Below, one piece after another: positions 54,440-64,000 of a stretch of DNA of 64,000 bases. Position 1 is the first letter of the stretch. Each line of letters starts with the position of its first letter. Origin of the DNA: Plotosus lineatus (lineage: Eukaryota > Chordata > Actinopteri > Siluriformes > Plotosidae); NCBI GenBank assembly GCA_024760905.1, contig CM045734.1:805467-869466 (forward strand), read 5' to 3'. The notes below the pieces were generated by a model. The model was given only the letters and a program-made list of their open reading frames with translations, did no database searches and was not told the origin of the DNA. The translations under genes were made by a program, and so were the position numbers.

Positions 54440-54780
54440 CTCCCTCTGTCTTCATCTCACTGTTCTGTGAAATTTTTATAAACTGGAAACATTCCCATCA
54501 TAAACCTGCAGAAGCTGATGAATGCAATTTGTCAAGATTTTTACTCTTCATTAGCTTTATAATTCATCAACATTTTATTCACCAAGAAATGATCGGCAAG
54601 GATCTGATTTAGAGAAGTGAATGCAGATTCTCCTCAAAATGAAGGTTTTATACTTGACAGTATTCTCTTAGTTGTAATTGATGAAGGTGTTTGTTTCTGT
54701 TTCTCATCAGGATTCAGATTTTTACTTTTTTGATTCTGTAATAATATAAATGTATATTGTTATATAAATGCACTACACAG
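54440..54780 (+). repeat. NLR intron segment
   Basis: Duplicate of 45260-45600 and of 39100-39200. It is split from its LRR exon (58293) by the RTE LINE copy 2. Confidence 0.8.
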
Positions 54781-54794
54781 GCAGTGGAGAACCA

Positions 54795-57700
54795 AATGCA
54801 GCCGTGGGGGGGGCCACAAACCAGTGTCTCTCCCTCACGCCGGCCCCAAGCCCGGATAAATGCAGAGGGTTGCGTCAGGAAGGGCATCCGGCGTAAAACA
54901 AATGCCAAATAAAATATGCGAATCACAAGAAAGAATGACACTGGATCGGTCGAGGCCCGGGTTAACAACGACTGCCATCAGTACTGTCAACCAACAGGGT
55001 GCTGATGGAAATTGGACTACTGTTGGTCAAAGAAGGAGAGGCGGGAGGCGTGTCTGTTGCCAGAGAGAGAAGAGGAAAGGAATGAGTTTAGGACTGAAAG
55101 TAGGGACTTTGAATATTGGAACGATGGCAGGAAGAAGGTAGAGAGCTGGCTGACATGATGCAGAAGAGGAAGGTGGACATACTGTGTGTCCAGGAGACCA
55201 GGTGGAACGGTAGAAAGGCTAGAAGCTTAGGAGCAGGGTTTAAGCTGTTTTTTCATGGTGCGGATGGGAAGAGAAATGGAGTCGGAGTCATCTTGAAGGA
55301 GGGGTTTGTCAGGAATGTTCTAGAAGTGAAAAGAGTGTCAGACAGAGTGATGAGTCTCAAGTTAGAAATTGAAGGTGTGATGTTCAGTGTGGTTAGCGCT
55401 TATGCCCCACAGACAGGATGTGAGCGAGAAGAGAAGGAGAGATTCTGGAGGAAGTTAGATGAAGTGATGCAGAGTACCCCCAGAGGTGAAAGAGTGGTCA
55501 TTGAGACAGACTTCAATGGACATGTTGGTGCAGGAAAGAGAGAGGACGAGGAAGTGATGGGTAGGTTTGGTATCCAGGACAGGAACGCAGAAGGACAGAT
55601 GTTGGTAGATTTTGCAAAAAGGATGGAAATAGCTGTGGTTAATATTTTATTCCAGAAGAGAGAGGAGCATAGGATAACATGAAAGTGGAGGTAGAAGAAC
55701 ACAGGTACATCTTGTGCAGGCGATGTAATTTGAAGGAAGTCAGTGACTGCAAAGTAGTAGCGGGTGAGAGTGTTGCCAAACAGCATAGGATGGTGGTGTG
55801 CAGGATGATGCAGATGGTGAGGAAGGTGAAGAGGGCAAAGGTAGAGCAGAAGACAAAGTGGTGGAAGTTGAAAAATGAAGAGTGTCGGGTTGTCTTCAAG
55901 GAGGAGTTGAAACAGGCTTTGGGTGGTCAGGAAGTGCTTCACAGTGCTTCCAGATGACTGGACAACTACAGCCAATGTGATCAGGGAGACAGCTAGGAGA
56001 ATACTTGGTGTGTCATCTGGAAGGAAAGTAGATAAGGAGACTTGGTGGTGGAATGAGGAAGTGCAGGAGTGTGTACAAAGGAAGAGGTTAGCTAAGAAGA
56101 AGTGGGACATTGAGAGGACCGAAGAGAGTAAACAGGAGTACAGGGTGACACAGCATAAGGCAAAGGTAGCTGTGTCAAAGGCCAAACAGAGCGTGTATGA
56201 TGACTTGTATGAGGGAGAAAGAGGGAGAAAATGATCAAAACAGGTTGGCACAGCAGAGAAATAGAGATGGGAAGGATGTGCAGCAAGTTAGATTGATAAA
56301 TGACAGAGAGGGAAATGTATTGACTGATGACAGAAGTGTGCTGGGAAGATGGAAAGAGTACTTTGAAGAGCTGATGAATGAGGACAAAGAGAGAGAAAAA
56401 AAAGTAAAAGAGGTGACTGTTGAGGAGCAGGAAGCATCAAAGATTAGTAAGGGTGAAGTGAGGAGGGCATTGAAGAGGATGAAGAATGGAAAGGCAGTTG
56501 GCCCTGATGACATACCGGTGGAGGTATGGAAGTGTTTAGGAGAGGTAGCAGTAGATTTTCTGACAAGAACATTCAACAAGGTCTTAGAGAGTGAGAGGAT
56601 GCCAGAGGAATGGAGAAGTGTGCTGGTGCCCATTTTTAAGAACAAGGGAGACGTGCAGAGTTATGGCAACTACAGCGGGATAAAGTTGTGGAGCCATACG
56701 ATGACATTATGGGAAAGAATAGTGGAAGCTAGACTAAGGGCAGAGGTCAGCATTTGTGAACAACAGTTTGGTTTCATGCCAAGAAAGAGCACCACAGATG
56801 CAGTGTTTGCCTTGAGGATGTTAATTGAGAAGTACAGAGAAGGTCAGAAGGAGCTGCATTGTGCCTTTGTGGATCTGGAGAAAGCATATGACAGGGTGCT
56901 GAGAGAAGAACTGGGATATTGCATGAGGAAGTCTGGAGTGACAGAGAAGTATGTTAGAGTGGTGCAGGACATAGCACCACTAGTATAAGAGATGTTAGTA
57001 TAAGAGATGTAAGAGAGTGGTGAGGTGTGCTGTCGGTTTGACAGAAGAGTTCAAGGTGGAGGTGGGACTGCATCAAGGGTCAGCTCTTAGCCCCTTCTTG
57101 TTTGCTATGGTGATGGACAGGCTGACAGACGAGGTTCGACAAGAATCTCCATGGACTATGATGTTTGCAGATGACATTGTGATCTGTAGTGAGAGCAGAG
57201 AACAAGTGCAGGAAAATCTAGTGAGGTGGAGGTATGCCCTGGAAAGGAGGGGAATGAAGATTAGCCTCAGTCAGACAGAATACATGTGCATGAATGACAA
57301 GGACCCAAGAGGAAAGGTGAGGTTACAGGGAGCAGAGATAAGAAAGGTGGAGGATTTTAAGTACTTGGGCTCAACAATCCAGAGCAATGGAGAGTGTGGA
57401 AAAGAGGTGAAGAAGCGTGTGCAGGCAGGTCAGAATGGTTGGAGACAAGTGTCCGGTGTGAAGTGTGATAGGAGGGTATCGGCAAGAATGAAGGGAAAAG
57501 TGTACAAGACGGTGTTGAGGCCAACGATGTTGTATGGTTTAGAAACAGTGGCCCTGGGGAAAAGACAGGAGGCAGAGCTGGAGGTAGCAGAGATGAAAAT
57601 GTTGAGGTTCTCTTTTGGAGTAACAAGAATGGATAGGATTAGGAATGAGCACATCAGAGGGACAGCACATGTAAGATGTTTTGGAGACAAAGTCAGAGAG

Positions 57701-57946
57701 GCTAGATTGAGATGGTTTGGACATGTACAGAGGAGGGATAGTGAGTATATTGGTAGTAGGATGCCGAGGCTGGAGCTACCCGGCAGAAGGCCTAGAGGAA
57801 AACCAAAGAGACGATTCATGGATGTGGTGAAGGCGGACATGAAGGTAGTTGGTGTAAGAGAAAAAGATGCAGAGGATCGGGTGAGATGGAGGCAGATGAT
57901 TCGCTGTGGCGACCCCTGAAGGGAAAAGCCGAAAGGAAAAGAAGAA
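54795..57946 (+). mobile_element. RTE-type LINE, near full length (copy 2)
   Basis: The direct repeat gcagtggagaacca (54781-54794) and gcaatggaggacca (57947-57960) flanks the element. The 5' UTR is 54795-55080. The tail is gccgaaaggaaaagaag. Its RT and endonuclease place it with the RTE/RTE-X group. It splits an NLR intron. It is the best reference copy for the family, whose other copies are at 13.3, 41.5, 46.4, 50.9 and 60.7 kb. Confidence 0.93.
55084..57919 (+). pseudogene. RTE ORF: APE endonuclease, RT, C-terminal domain
   Basis: Endonuclease: [173 protein letters not shown] (FADD catalytic box at about 57169). C-terminal: YGLETVALGKRQEAELEVAE, RWFGHVQRRDSEYIGSRM, RCGDP and a stop. Lesions: one extra base near 55133, small deletions near 55680 and 55715, a duplicated piece near 55937, and an insertion near 56970-57010. 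No intact protein can be made. Confidence 0.92.
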
Positions 57947-57984
57947 GGCAATGGAGGACCAGGTTTGTTCCCCCTGTGTAGTGC

Positions 57985-57992
57985 GATATAAG

Positions 57993-58028
<36 letters not shown>
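57985..58028. repeat. (CT)n microsatellite in NLR intron
   Basis: A CT run at the same place relative to the LRR exon as the one at 45665-45712, part of the duplicated unit. Confidence 0.9.
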
Positions 58029-58033
<5 letters not shown>

Positions 58034-58292
58034 GATTAAAGTTAATGATCAGGCTGTTGTTCTCTGTTCAGCTTCAGCTGCTGACAGTTTAATGTCACAC
58101 ACAACAGATGAGGGGAAATTAAATGGAGCCTCAGTATGATGATTTTAATTAGACGTTCATTATAATAAACAGGTGGTATTAAATCCTCATGTGATTCTGA
58201 ATAATAAAATCATTTTACACACACTCTTTAAAGGAAATCCTTAACCAGGATAACAATCTGGTGATGAAGGGTGTGGCATTGTGTCTCTGCAG

Positions 58293-58466
58293 GTTGGTGG
58301 GTTGTGGTGTTTCAGGTGAAGGTTGTGCTGCTCTGACTTCAGCTCTGAGATCAAACCACTCACACCTGAGAGAACTGAATCTGTCCTGGAATAAACTCGG
58401 AGATTCAGGAGTGAAGATTCTCTCTGTTGTACTGGAGAATCCTCTCTGTAAACTGGATATACTGGG
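58293..58466 (+). CDS. NLRC3-like leucine-rich-repeat exon 3
   Basis: Acceptor tgtctctgcag and donor actggg/gtaagatc enclose 174 bases. The open frame reads CGVSGEGCAALTSAL, then LRELNLSWNKLGDSGVKIL, then VLENPLCKLDILG. The intron ahead (57960-58290) continues the NLR unit interrupted by the RTE LINE. The sequence after the exon (58480-58570) is also shared with 46150-46240, so the unit extends both ways. Confidence 0.87.
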
Positions 58467-58939
58467 GTAAGATCATCTTTCTGACAGTCACATGTCCTAT
58501 TTCTAAATAACACCCCAGTCTCTAATAGTGAGGCTGAAGTAGAAGGTTTAGGCTCATCATCAATTTCCAAAATCCAATTTGAGTCTTACTCTGATCTGAT
58601 AATGTGACACTGATTAAAAGTTCCTAGAGTGTGTTACTCCACCCATAACACGATAAACTGTCTTCTACCAGAGGGTAGTCATTGTTGTTGCTCCTCTGTC
58701 TGAGATCGAGACGTCCTGCAAAGATCACAGTGAATCTACAGCGAGTACTGAAGGAAGTGATAGAGAAATAAAGGAAAAGAACAAAAGACCTGCAGAAGTC
58801 TCTCCAACTCAATGAAGTCTCTGTTCTTGTGTCCCCTTTAAGGAAAAAAAAAAAAAACTGAACAATATTGTCATTAATAGGAAAATTTTCACAGAGGAAA
58901 CCCCTACTCTCCAATAAACACTTCATTGTGTCCCTGCAG

Positions 58940-59110
58940 ATTGGTGGACTGTGGTATTTCAGATGATGGTTGTGCTGCTCTGACTTCAGCTCTGAGATCA
59001 AGCCCCTCACACCTGAGAGAACTGAACCTGTCCTTGAATAAAATAGGGGCATCAGGAGAAAAGATGCTCTCTGATCTTAAAAATGATAAACATAACCTAC
59101 AGATTCTGAG
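58940..59110 (+). CDS. NLRC3-like LRR exon 4 (terminal type)
   Basis: Acceptor gtgtccctgcag opens 171 bases: CGISDDGCAALTSAL, LRELNLSLNKIGASGEKML, then SDLKNDKHNLQILR. The ending lacks the usual LCKLE segment, and the next codon after LR is a stop if not spliced (donor gtgatt is weak). It may be the last LRR unit of the gene. In many NLR-C genes a B30.2 exon follows, but none is visible before 61 kb. Confidence 0.8.
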
Positions 59111-59149
59111 GTGATTAAAGGCCTTTTATATAAATACAGAAATCATTAT

Positions 59150-59425
59150 CATCATTATCTTCCGCTTCTTCTGGGGTCGGGTTGTGGGGGCAGCAACCTA
59201 TGCAATGAAAATCAGACGTCTCTCTCCACAGCCACGTCCTCCAGCTCTTCCGGGAGCACACCGAGACATTCCCAGAGAAGCCAAGCGACATAGTCCCTCC
59301 AATGTGTTCCAGGTCGTCCCCGGGGTCTTTTCCTGGTTGGACATGCCTGAAACACCACACCAGGGAGGCGTTTGGGAGGCATTCTGACCAGATGCCCAAG
59401 CCAGTGCTGTAGTGGTAAAAAAAAA
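59150..59425 (-). repeat. LINE C-terminal fragment (other family)
   Basis: The minus-strand frame reads GHLVRMPPKRLPGVVFQACP, TRKRPRGRPGTHWRDYVAWL, then LGVLPEELEDVAVERDV. The same fold-type motif (WxGHxxR, RPRGRPxxxW) ends the RTE proteins here, but the sequence belongs to another LINE family common in fish. It is strongly 5' truncated. An A-run at 59417-59434 separates it from unassigned sequence. Confidence 0.7.
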
Positions 59426-59429
59426 AAAA

Positions 59430-60575
59430 AAAAAGTAAGTATGCTATAAGGCTGGTTTGGCAACCTAACAACACACCGAAGCTGTTGAGGTGGCGTGTAG
59501 CAGCACCTTGGGCTGTAGGCTCAAGGTGCACGGAATGCAAGCGGAGGGTGTAGGAGGGGTTCCCTCCTCCTACAGGGAAATAAAAAAAAAAACAATGCTG
59601 TCGATGTCATTTGGCAACCATTGGCAGCATGTAGTATGAAATATTTTGTCTAGTATGGAAACTGTACATACGATTTAACCTACAGTATACATGTTGTTGC
59701 CATGTGTCTGAGAGCGACAGTTTTACATACTGATGCCGAACTAAAAATCTAAAATGTAAAGAAACAGAAAATAATTTGAAATACTACCAGCTTTTACAGT
59801 GGTATAAATCTTTGGGTGGTTTTAGTTAAAGCAGACACTGTGTTTTCATCTATGTGACTTTGACAACTATCAGATCACATTTGATGGTGATGTTATGCAG
59901 AAATGTGAGAAATTCCAAAAGGTTCAGATACTTTTCCATACCACTGTAATTACATTATACAGAAATATTCAAGCTATAATATTATTGTAAAATAACAGAA
60001 GTGTACCTTTATACTACATCCTGCATACATGGTCATGACAAACGTGAACTTTTTGAGTCTGCACTTAACTGGCTGTACAAATAACTGCTGATGTACTCAA
60101 ACTTGTAACATACACAATTTGATATGAGTAAAAATAGCATTAAATGAAGTAGTAAAACTACAAGATGTACATGTAGTACTATTATACTGAATCGAATATT
60201 GCTTAATGTTTCTAGAATTAAAATTGTGTACATTTGCATTTCATAAATGTAATATTTAATAAGCTATTGGAATTCAGAAAATGCAAAACCATTGCCTCCA
60301 CCTCATAACAGCATGCCATAATTGTGTATATTTACAATACCATAATATTGCTCAGGAATCCATAATGTAGTTAAGTCTGTCAAAACTTTCTGAGACTAGT
60401 TTATAATATTAATTATGTATTTATATGTGTGTGTGTGTGTGTTAATAAAAATGTTTAATAATGGTTTAATTAATAAATATGTTAATAAAATGGTTTAATG
60501 TGTTAATAAAATGTTTAAATGGTTTAATAAATACATTTCTTTTACTTTTAACACACATTTCATACAAAATTGGTG
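59430..60575. other. AT-rich stretch, no gene
   Basis: No coding frame, RNA gene or known repeat is recognised. A GT run is at 60421-60440. The part at 60440-60535 has repeated aataaaatggtttaat units of about 20-30 bases. Confidence 0.5.
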
Positions 60576-60579
60576 GACT

Positions 60580-60733
60580 TTTTAAAGGGTTTATGGGGTT
60601 TATCCAGTTCAAAGACTGAAGCCTTGGAACGAATCAGGCGTTTAACATGTAAAATGCGACACCGACTGACGAAATTCCCGCATTACGAAAAAGGCGCTGG
60701 AACGGATTAATTTCGTAGGTAGGGGGCCAACTG
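60580..60733 (-). repeat. Tigger-type terminal repeat fragment
   Basis: The end gggggccaactgta at 60722-60733 and the preceding aaattcccgcattacgaaaa resemble a Tigger-family terminus. No transposase is seen. The next base begins an RTE fragment. Confidence 0.5.
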
Positions 60734-60734
60734 T

Positions 60735-61301
60735 ACTTAAAATCCTCCACCTTTTTTTTTTTTTTTTTTTTTTTTAATCTCTGCTCCCTGTAACCTCATT
60801 GTTCCTCTTGGGTCCTTGTCGTTCACACACATGCATTCTGTCCTCCTGAGGCTAACCTTCATTCCTCTCCTCTCCTTTCCAGGGCATACCTCCACCTCTC
60901 TAAATTTTCCTGCACTTGTTCTCTGCTCTCACTACAGATCACAATGTCATCTGCAAACATCATAGACGAGGTTAGACAAGATTCCCCATGAGCTGTCAGC
61001 CTGTCCATCACCATAGCAAACAAGAAGGGGCTGAGAGCTGACCCTTGATGCAGTCCCACCTCCACCTTGAACTTTTCTGTCACACTGACAGCACACCTCA
61101 CCACTGTCTTACATCTCTCATACATGTCTTGCACCACTCTAACATACTTCTCTGCCAATCCAGACTTCCTCATGCAATATCACAGTTCCTCTCTCGGTAC
61201 CCTGTCATATGCTTTCTCCAGAGCCACAAAGGCACAATGCAGCTCCTTCTGACCTTCTCTGTACTTCTCAATTAACATCCTCAAAGCAAACACTGCATCT
61301 G
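60735..61301 (-). mobile_element. RTE-type LINE internal fragment (copy 6)
   Basis: Minus strand: TTDAVFAL, FVALEKAYDRVPREEL (stop inside), [57 protein letters not shown] rearranged piece near 60965-61010 puts a short reversed segment inside. The 3' tail is absent. A T-run at 60751-60776 lies within it. Confidence 0.87.
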
Positions 61302-61379
61302 TGGTAAGTTAGTTCAACTGCCTTGTTTATGGAAGTTGGTGATGATCAGTGCAGTAGTAACCACCAGACTTGAGCAAAA

Positions 61380-61515
61380 TTCAGAATTGAGTTGAGAATG
61401 ACCCCCAAATTCCAATTCAATTCTTGAATTTCAATATGAATTTGAATTGAAATTCATAACGGGAAATAGAATTGCAATTCAAATTCGAATTCCAGGAAGT
61501 AGAATTTGAATTCAG
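61380..61515. repeat. AATTC/GAATT-rich self-complementary cluster
   Basis: Many short gaattc, gaattg and caattc words repeat in both orientations (aaattccaattcaattc; gaatttgaattgaaattc). It could form hairpins. It lies ahead of the hAT transposase and may be its subterminal repeat region. Confidence 0.6.
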
Positions 61516-61856
61516 AGAAATTAATGATAATGAAAGTACAGTTAACAATGATTCTGTACAGCCTTTTATGATTGAAAGAGGTATTTAATTCATACAGTGT
61601 ATTAATATAGGGCCTTATCTTATGTCATAGCAAAATTTTTAGATTTGTTAACAGAAAATAGGCCCATTTGTACCACAATTTGTCACTACTAATATACACA
61701 CATCCATAAAACTGATCCTTAAAATGGTAAACATTGAAATGGTGTAAAATTAGAAAAATACAAGATTTCATTTCCCAAAATGCTTTACTTTATCCTAGTC
61801 TTCAAAGTGGTTGTCCAAACATTTTGGACATTTTGTTTAGGGTAGACTGTTACAGT

Positions 61857-64000
61857 AGATGGCTTGTACTTTTGAGTTCTCTTATTACAGCAAAATGATG
61901 ACACAACTAAAAGGACATCTGTGCTCCTTCATTTTGGTGAGCCAATTCCCACAACAAATGGAAACCACAAAGCAATCTGCAATCACTGAAATTTGCGGTT
62001 GCCTTCATGGAACCACAGACCGGAATATTACAAACGACACCTCCAGGTAAAGTAACAGATTTGTAATTTTTTATGTATGTATGGATGGATGGATAATGAT
62101 GGCAATCATTGTGTGCAGCCTATATACAAATAAGTTATGTGAGCAGAATGCACTCAGGAGAATGGGGGGAAAGAAGTTTAAATTAGTATGATCAACAGAT
62201 GGCATTATGCATATAGGCCCAATATATGGAATTACAGTTGAACTCAAAATTATTAGGCCTCCCTTGTGAAATTGAACATAATTCTTGATTTCTCCATGAA
62301 AATGACCATTGACAACAAATGTTTGTTATTCTAGAAACAAATGCACTATAAAGACATTGTCCAAGTTTAATTTGGCTAGTTTATTGTCACACTGAGTTTG
62401 GGTGCATGCCATGAAAAAAGAAGACTACCTTGGAATTCTGAAGGAAAACATGCAGAAGTCTGCTCGTACTTTATACTGGGGTCGTCATTGGGTCTTCCAA
62501 CAAGATTATGACCTGAAGCATACATCTAAAGTAGTCAAGTAATACCTCAAGGATACCAAGACAAATGTTATAGAGTGGCCTACACAGACCCCAGAGCTCA
62601 ATCCCATGGAAAACCTGTGGCAAGTGCCGAAAAAGAACGTCCATGCACAAAAACCATGCAATTTGGACCAGTTGGAACAGTTTGCAAAGGAGGGATGGGC
62701 CAAAATTCCTCAGGAGACCTGTGCAGGGGGGCTAATAATTTTGTACATCTCATTTTTGCTATTTTTTGTTAAAACTTAGTGTGACAATAAAATATTCAAA
62801 TTAAACTTTTTGTCTTTATAGTGCATCTGTTTCTAGAATAACAAACATTTGTTGTCAGTGGTCATTTTCATGGAGAAATTAAGAATTATGTTCAATTTCA
62901 CAAGGAGGGCTAACAATTTTGAGTTCAACCATATCTATGTACAGATTACAATAGACAGTATTTCGATACAATTGTGCAGATTATGCAGAATTGTACATAA
63001 TATACAGATCCAAAGTATGAAAAGTTTAAACATTGATTTGGTTTTCTGCTTACTGAAGAAACACCCTGCAGTCTTGGAGATGAAGTCTGCATCCAGCAGT
63101 GGCAGTCAAACATGTAAAGACCAACTGTGAACATCTAAGTGGTCCTCAACCAATACAAATCAAATGGCTCTGACAGATAACATTATTAGTCTGATTTCCA
63201 ATGGCCTGCTTCCCCTCTCTACAGTTGAACATAAGGACTTCATTGGCATGTTCCAGCTTCCACAACCAGCATTTACAGTTCATAATCGAAAAGCTCTCAG
63301 AAATAGCCTCATACAACAGCTTGCAAACACTGTAAAAGACCATCTGACAAATGCCATGACAAATGTGGCCATATTTGCCTAGCAATTGACTTAGGGTCTA
63401 ACAGATCAATGAAGTCATTTTAGGAATGACTGGCCATTTCCTGCATGATTACAACCTGCAAGAATGTGATGCTGAGCTGTCAGCGTTTTAAAGGTAGACA
63501 CACGGTGGAAAATATTTGATAGGTTTATGACCAAGAACTGTGCAGTTACAATATTCAGAGCAAAGTGTCTTTCATCATAACGGACAATGCCTCCAACATG
63601 ATAAAGGCCTTCGCTCTTTTGCCACCAGTGCATGTGAGTGACAGTGAGAGTGATGGAGAAGATGAGGAGGCTGATGATGCCAGTGTAGAGGTGGTTAATG
63701 TAGATGAGGAAATGATGTACTTTTCACCTGAGAGACTACCATGTTTTACCCACACTCTCCAACTGGTACTGCATGACACTTTGGATGATGCTGCCTCCAT
63801 AAAAAACCTCCTAGGCAAGGTTCAGAAGCTAGTTGCATTTTGTCACAAATCCACTCATGCTGCAGAGGCGCTTGAGGGTGTCACAGACCGCTTTCAGGCA
63901 AAGAAAGCTGTAAAATCAAGCTATGTGATTCCTTATGCAAGAGGACTGAGACATGCCATTAAAGATGCCAAAATGACTGGGAACAAGAAGTTTCTGTCCA
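61857..64000 (+). pseudogene. BED-type hAT transposase, decayed, running off the window
   Basis: Pieces in order: a degenerate BED-finger-like exon (61857-62046, ending at ccag/gtaaag); after the inserted Tc1/mariner, MKSASSSGSQTCKDQ and MALTDNIISLISNGLLPLST (63164); LRNSLIQQLANTVKDHL; then, with stops and frame changes, MTGHFLHDYNLQECDAELSA; then from about 63560 an open frame VSFIITDNASNMIKAF with LPCFTHTLQLVLHDTL and LLGKVQKLVAFCHKSTHAAE. The TDNASNM and CxxHxLQL motifs are the hAT catalytic core. The C-terminal dimerisation domain would lie past 64000. At least three lesions. Confidence 0.82.
62234..62935 (+). mobile_element. Tc1/mariner-type element, mostly deleted
   Basis: Terminal repeats of about 120 bases: cagttgaactcaaaattatt at 62235 mirrors gaactcaaaattgttagccc (complement at 62905-62930). 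Inside, 62430-62720 encodes a transposase C-terminal piece with VFQQDYDLKHTSKVVK, stop, YLKDTKTNVIEWP, LNPMENLWQV. The PKH of the usual DPKHTSK is changed. The DNA-binding domain and first catalytic Asp are lost. It sits inside the hAT sequence. Confidence 0.85.

Overview
The window looks like a piece of a teleost fish chromosome, probably an ostariophysan-like genome. The evidence is: several 171-174 bp leucine-rich-repeat exons typical of the fish-expanded NLRC3-like (NLR-C) receptor family; Tc1/mariner elements with the fish-type transposase and long inverted repeats; V-SINE-like and tRNA-headed SINEs; Crypton, Penelope-like, Harbinger, hAT and Tigger/pogo remnants; and many GT/CT/AT microsatellites. 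No bacterial, plasmid or phage organisation is visible. There are no operons or ribosome binding sites, and intron borders follow GT-AG.

Layout. 1-2.1 kb holds SINEs and a decayed BTG1/2-like exon. 2.1-4.6 kb is a nest of Tc1 ends around two copies of an acidic coding segment, followed by a damaged Tc1 element. 5.1-6.1 kb is a Ty3/Gypsy pol remnant. 6.15-9.6 kb is a minus-strand Penelope-like element (PLE) split by a 1.7 kb Tigger-type insertion. 9.6-11.65 kb is an intron-containing Crypton. 12.4-13.2 kb is a hAT-like non-autonomous element. 13.3-16.1 kb is RTE-type LINE copy 1. 17.4-17.6 kb is a THAP-domain remnant. 18.1-22.5 kb holds a second, internally deleted Crypton and a second PLE with two direct terminal repeats (pLTRs). 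22.7-24.8 kb is an inverted NLR segment carrying a SINE that itself contains a GC-rich 163 bp minisatellite resembling rDNA spacer.

25-30 kb contains exons of an unidentified host gene on the minus strand (a promoter-like site plus two exons), a decayed tRNA-Met, SINEs, and an inverted partial copy of the same gene with a good last exon. 30.9-33.9 kb is a large NeSL/HERO-like LINE with a restriction-like endonuclease, abutting a CR1/Rex1-like 3' end. 34.8-36.8 kb has 5' exons of an NLRC3-like gene. LRR exons follow at 39.3, 46.0, 58.3 and 58.9 kb, but I found no FISNA-NACHT exon. Between them lie Tc1, four RTE fragments, Harbinger (a MADF gene plus transposase), Jockey-like, CR1/L2/Rex1-like and another APE-type LINE, and a near full-length RTE copy (54.8-57.95 kb) with a target-site duplication. 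The window ends inside a BED-type hAT transposase remnant that contains a small Tc1/mariner element.

Almost every protein-coding segment is a dead mobile-element gene. The credible host signals are the NLRC3-like exons, the unidentified gene around 25.6-30.1 kb, the BTG-like relic and the tRNA-Met relic. The most informative relationship is between the SINE and the LINE: the SINE body is assembled from both ends of the RTE element in the same window, so the RTE machinery probably moved it. I did not find a clearly new biological system. The best leads are the tripartite SINE, the repeated head-to-head Crypton/PLE junction, the PLE terminal repeats with a ribozyme-like motif, and the unidentified gene.
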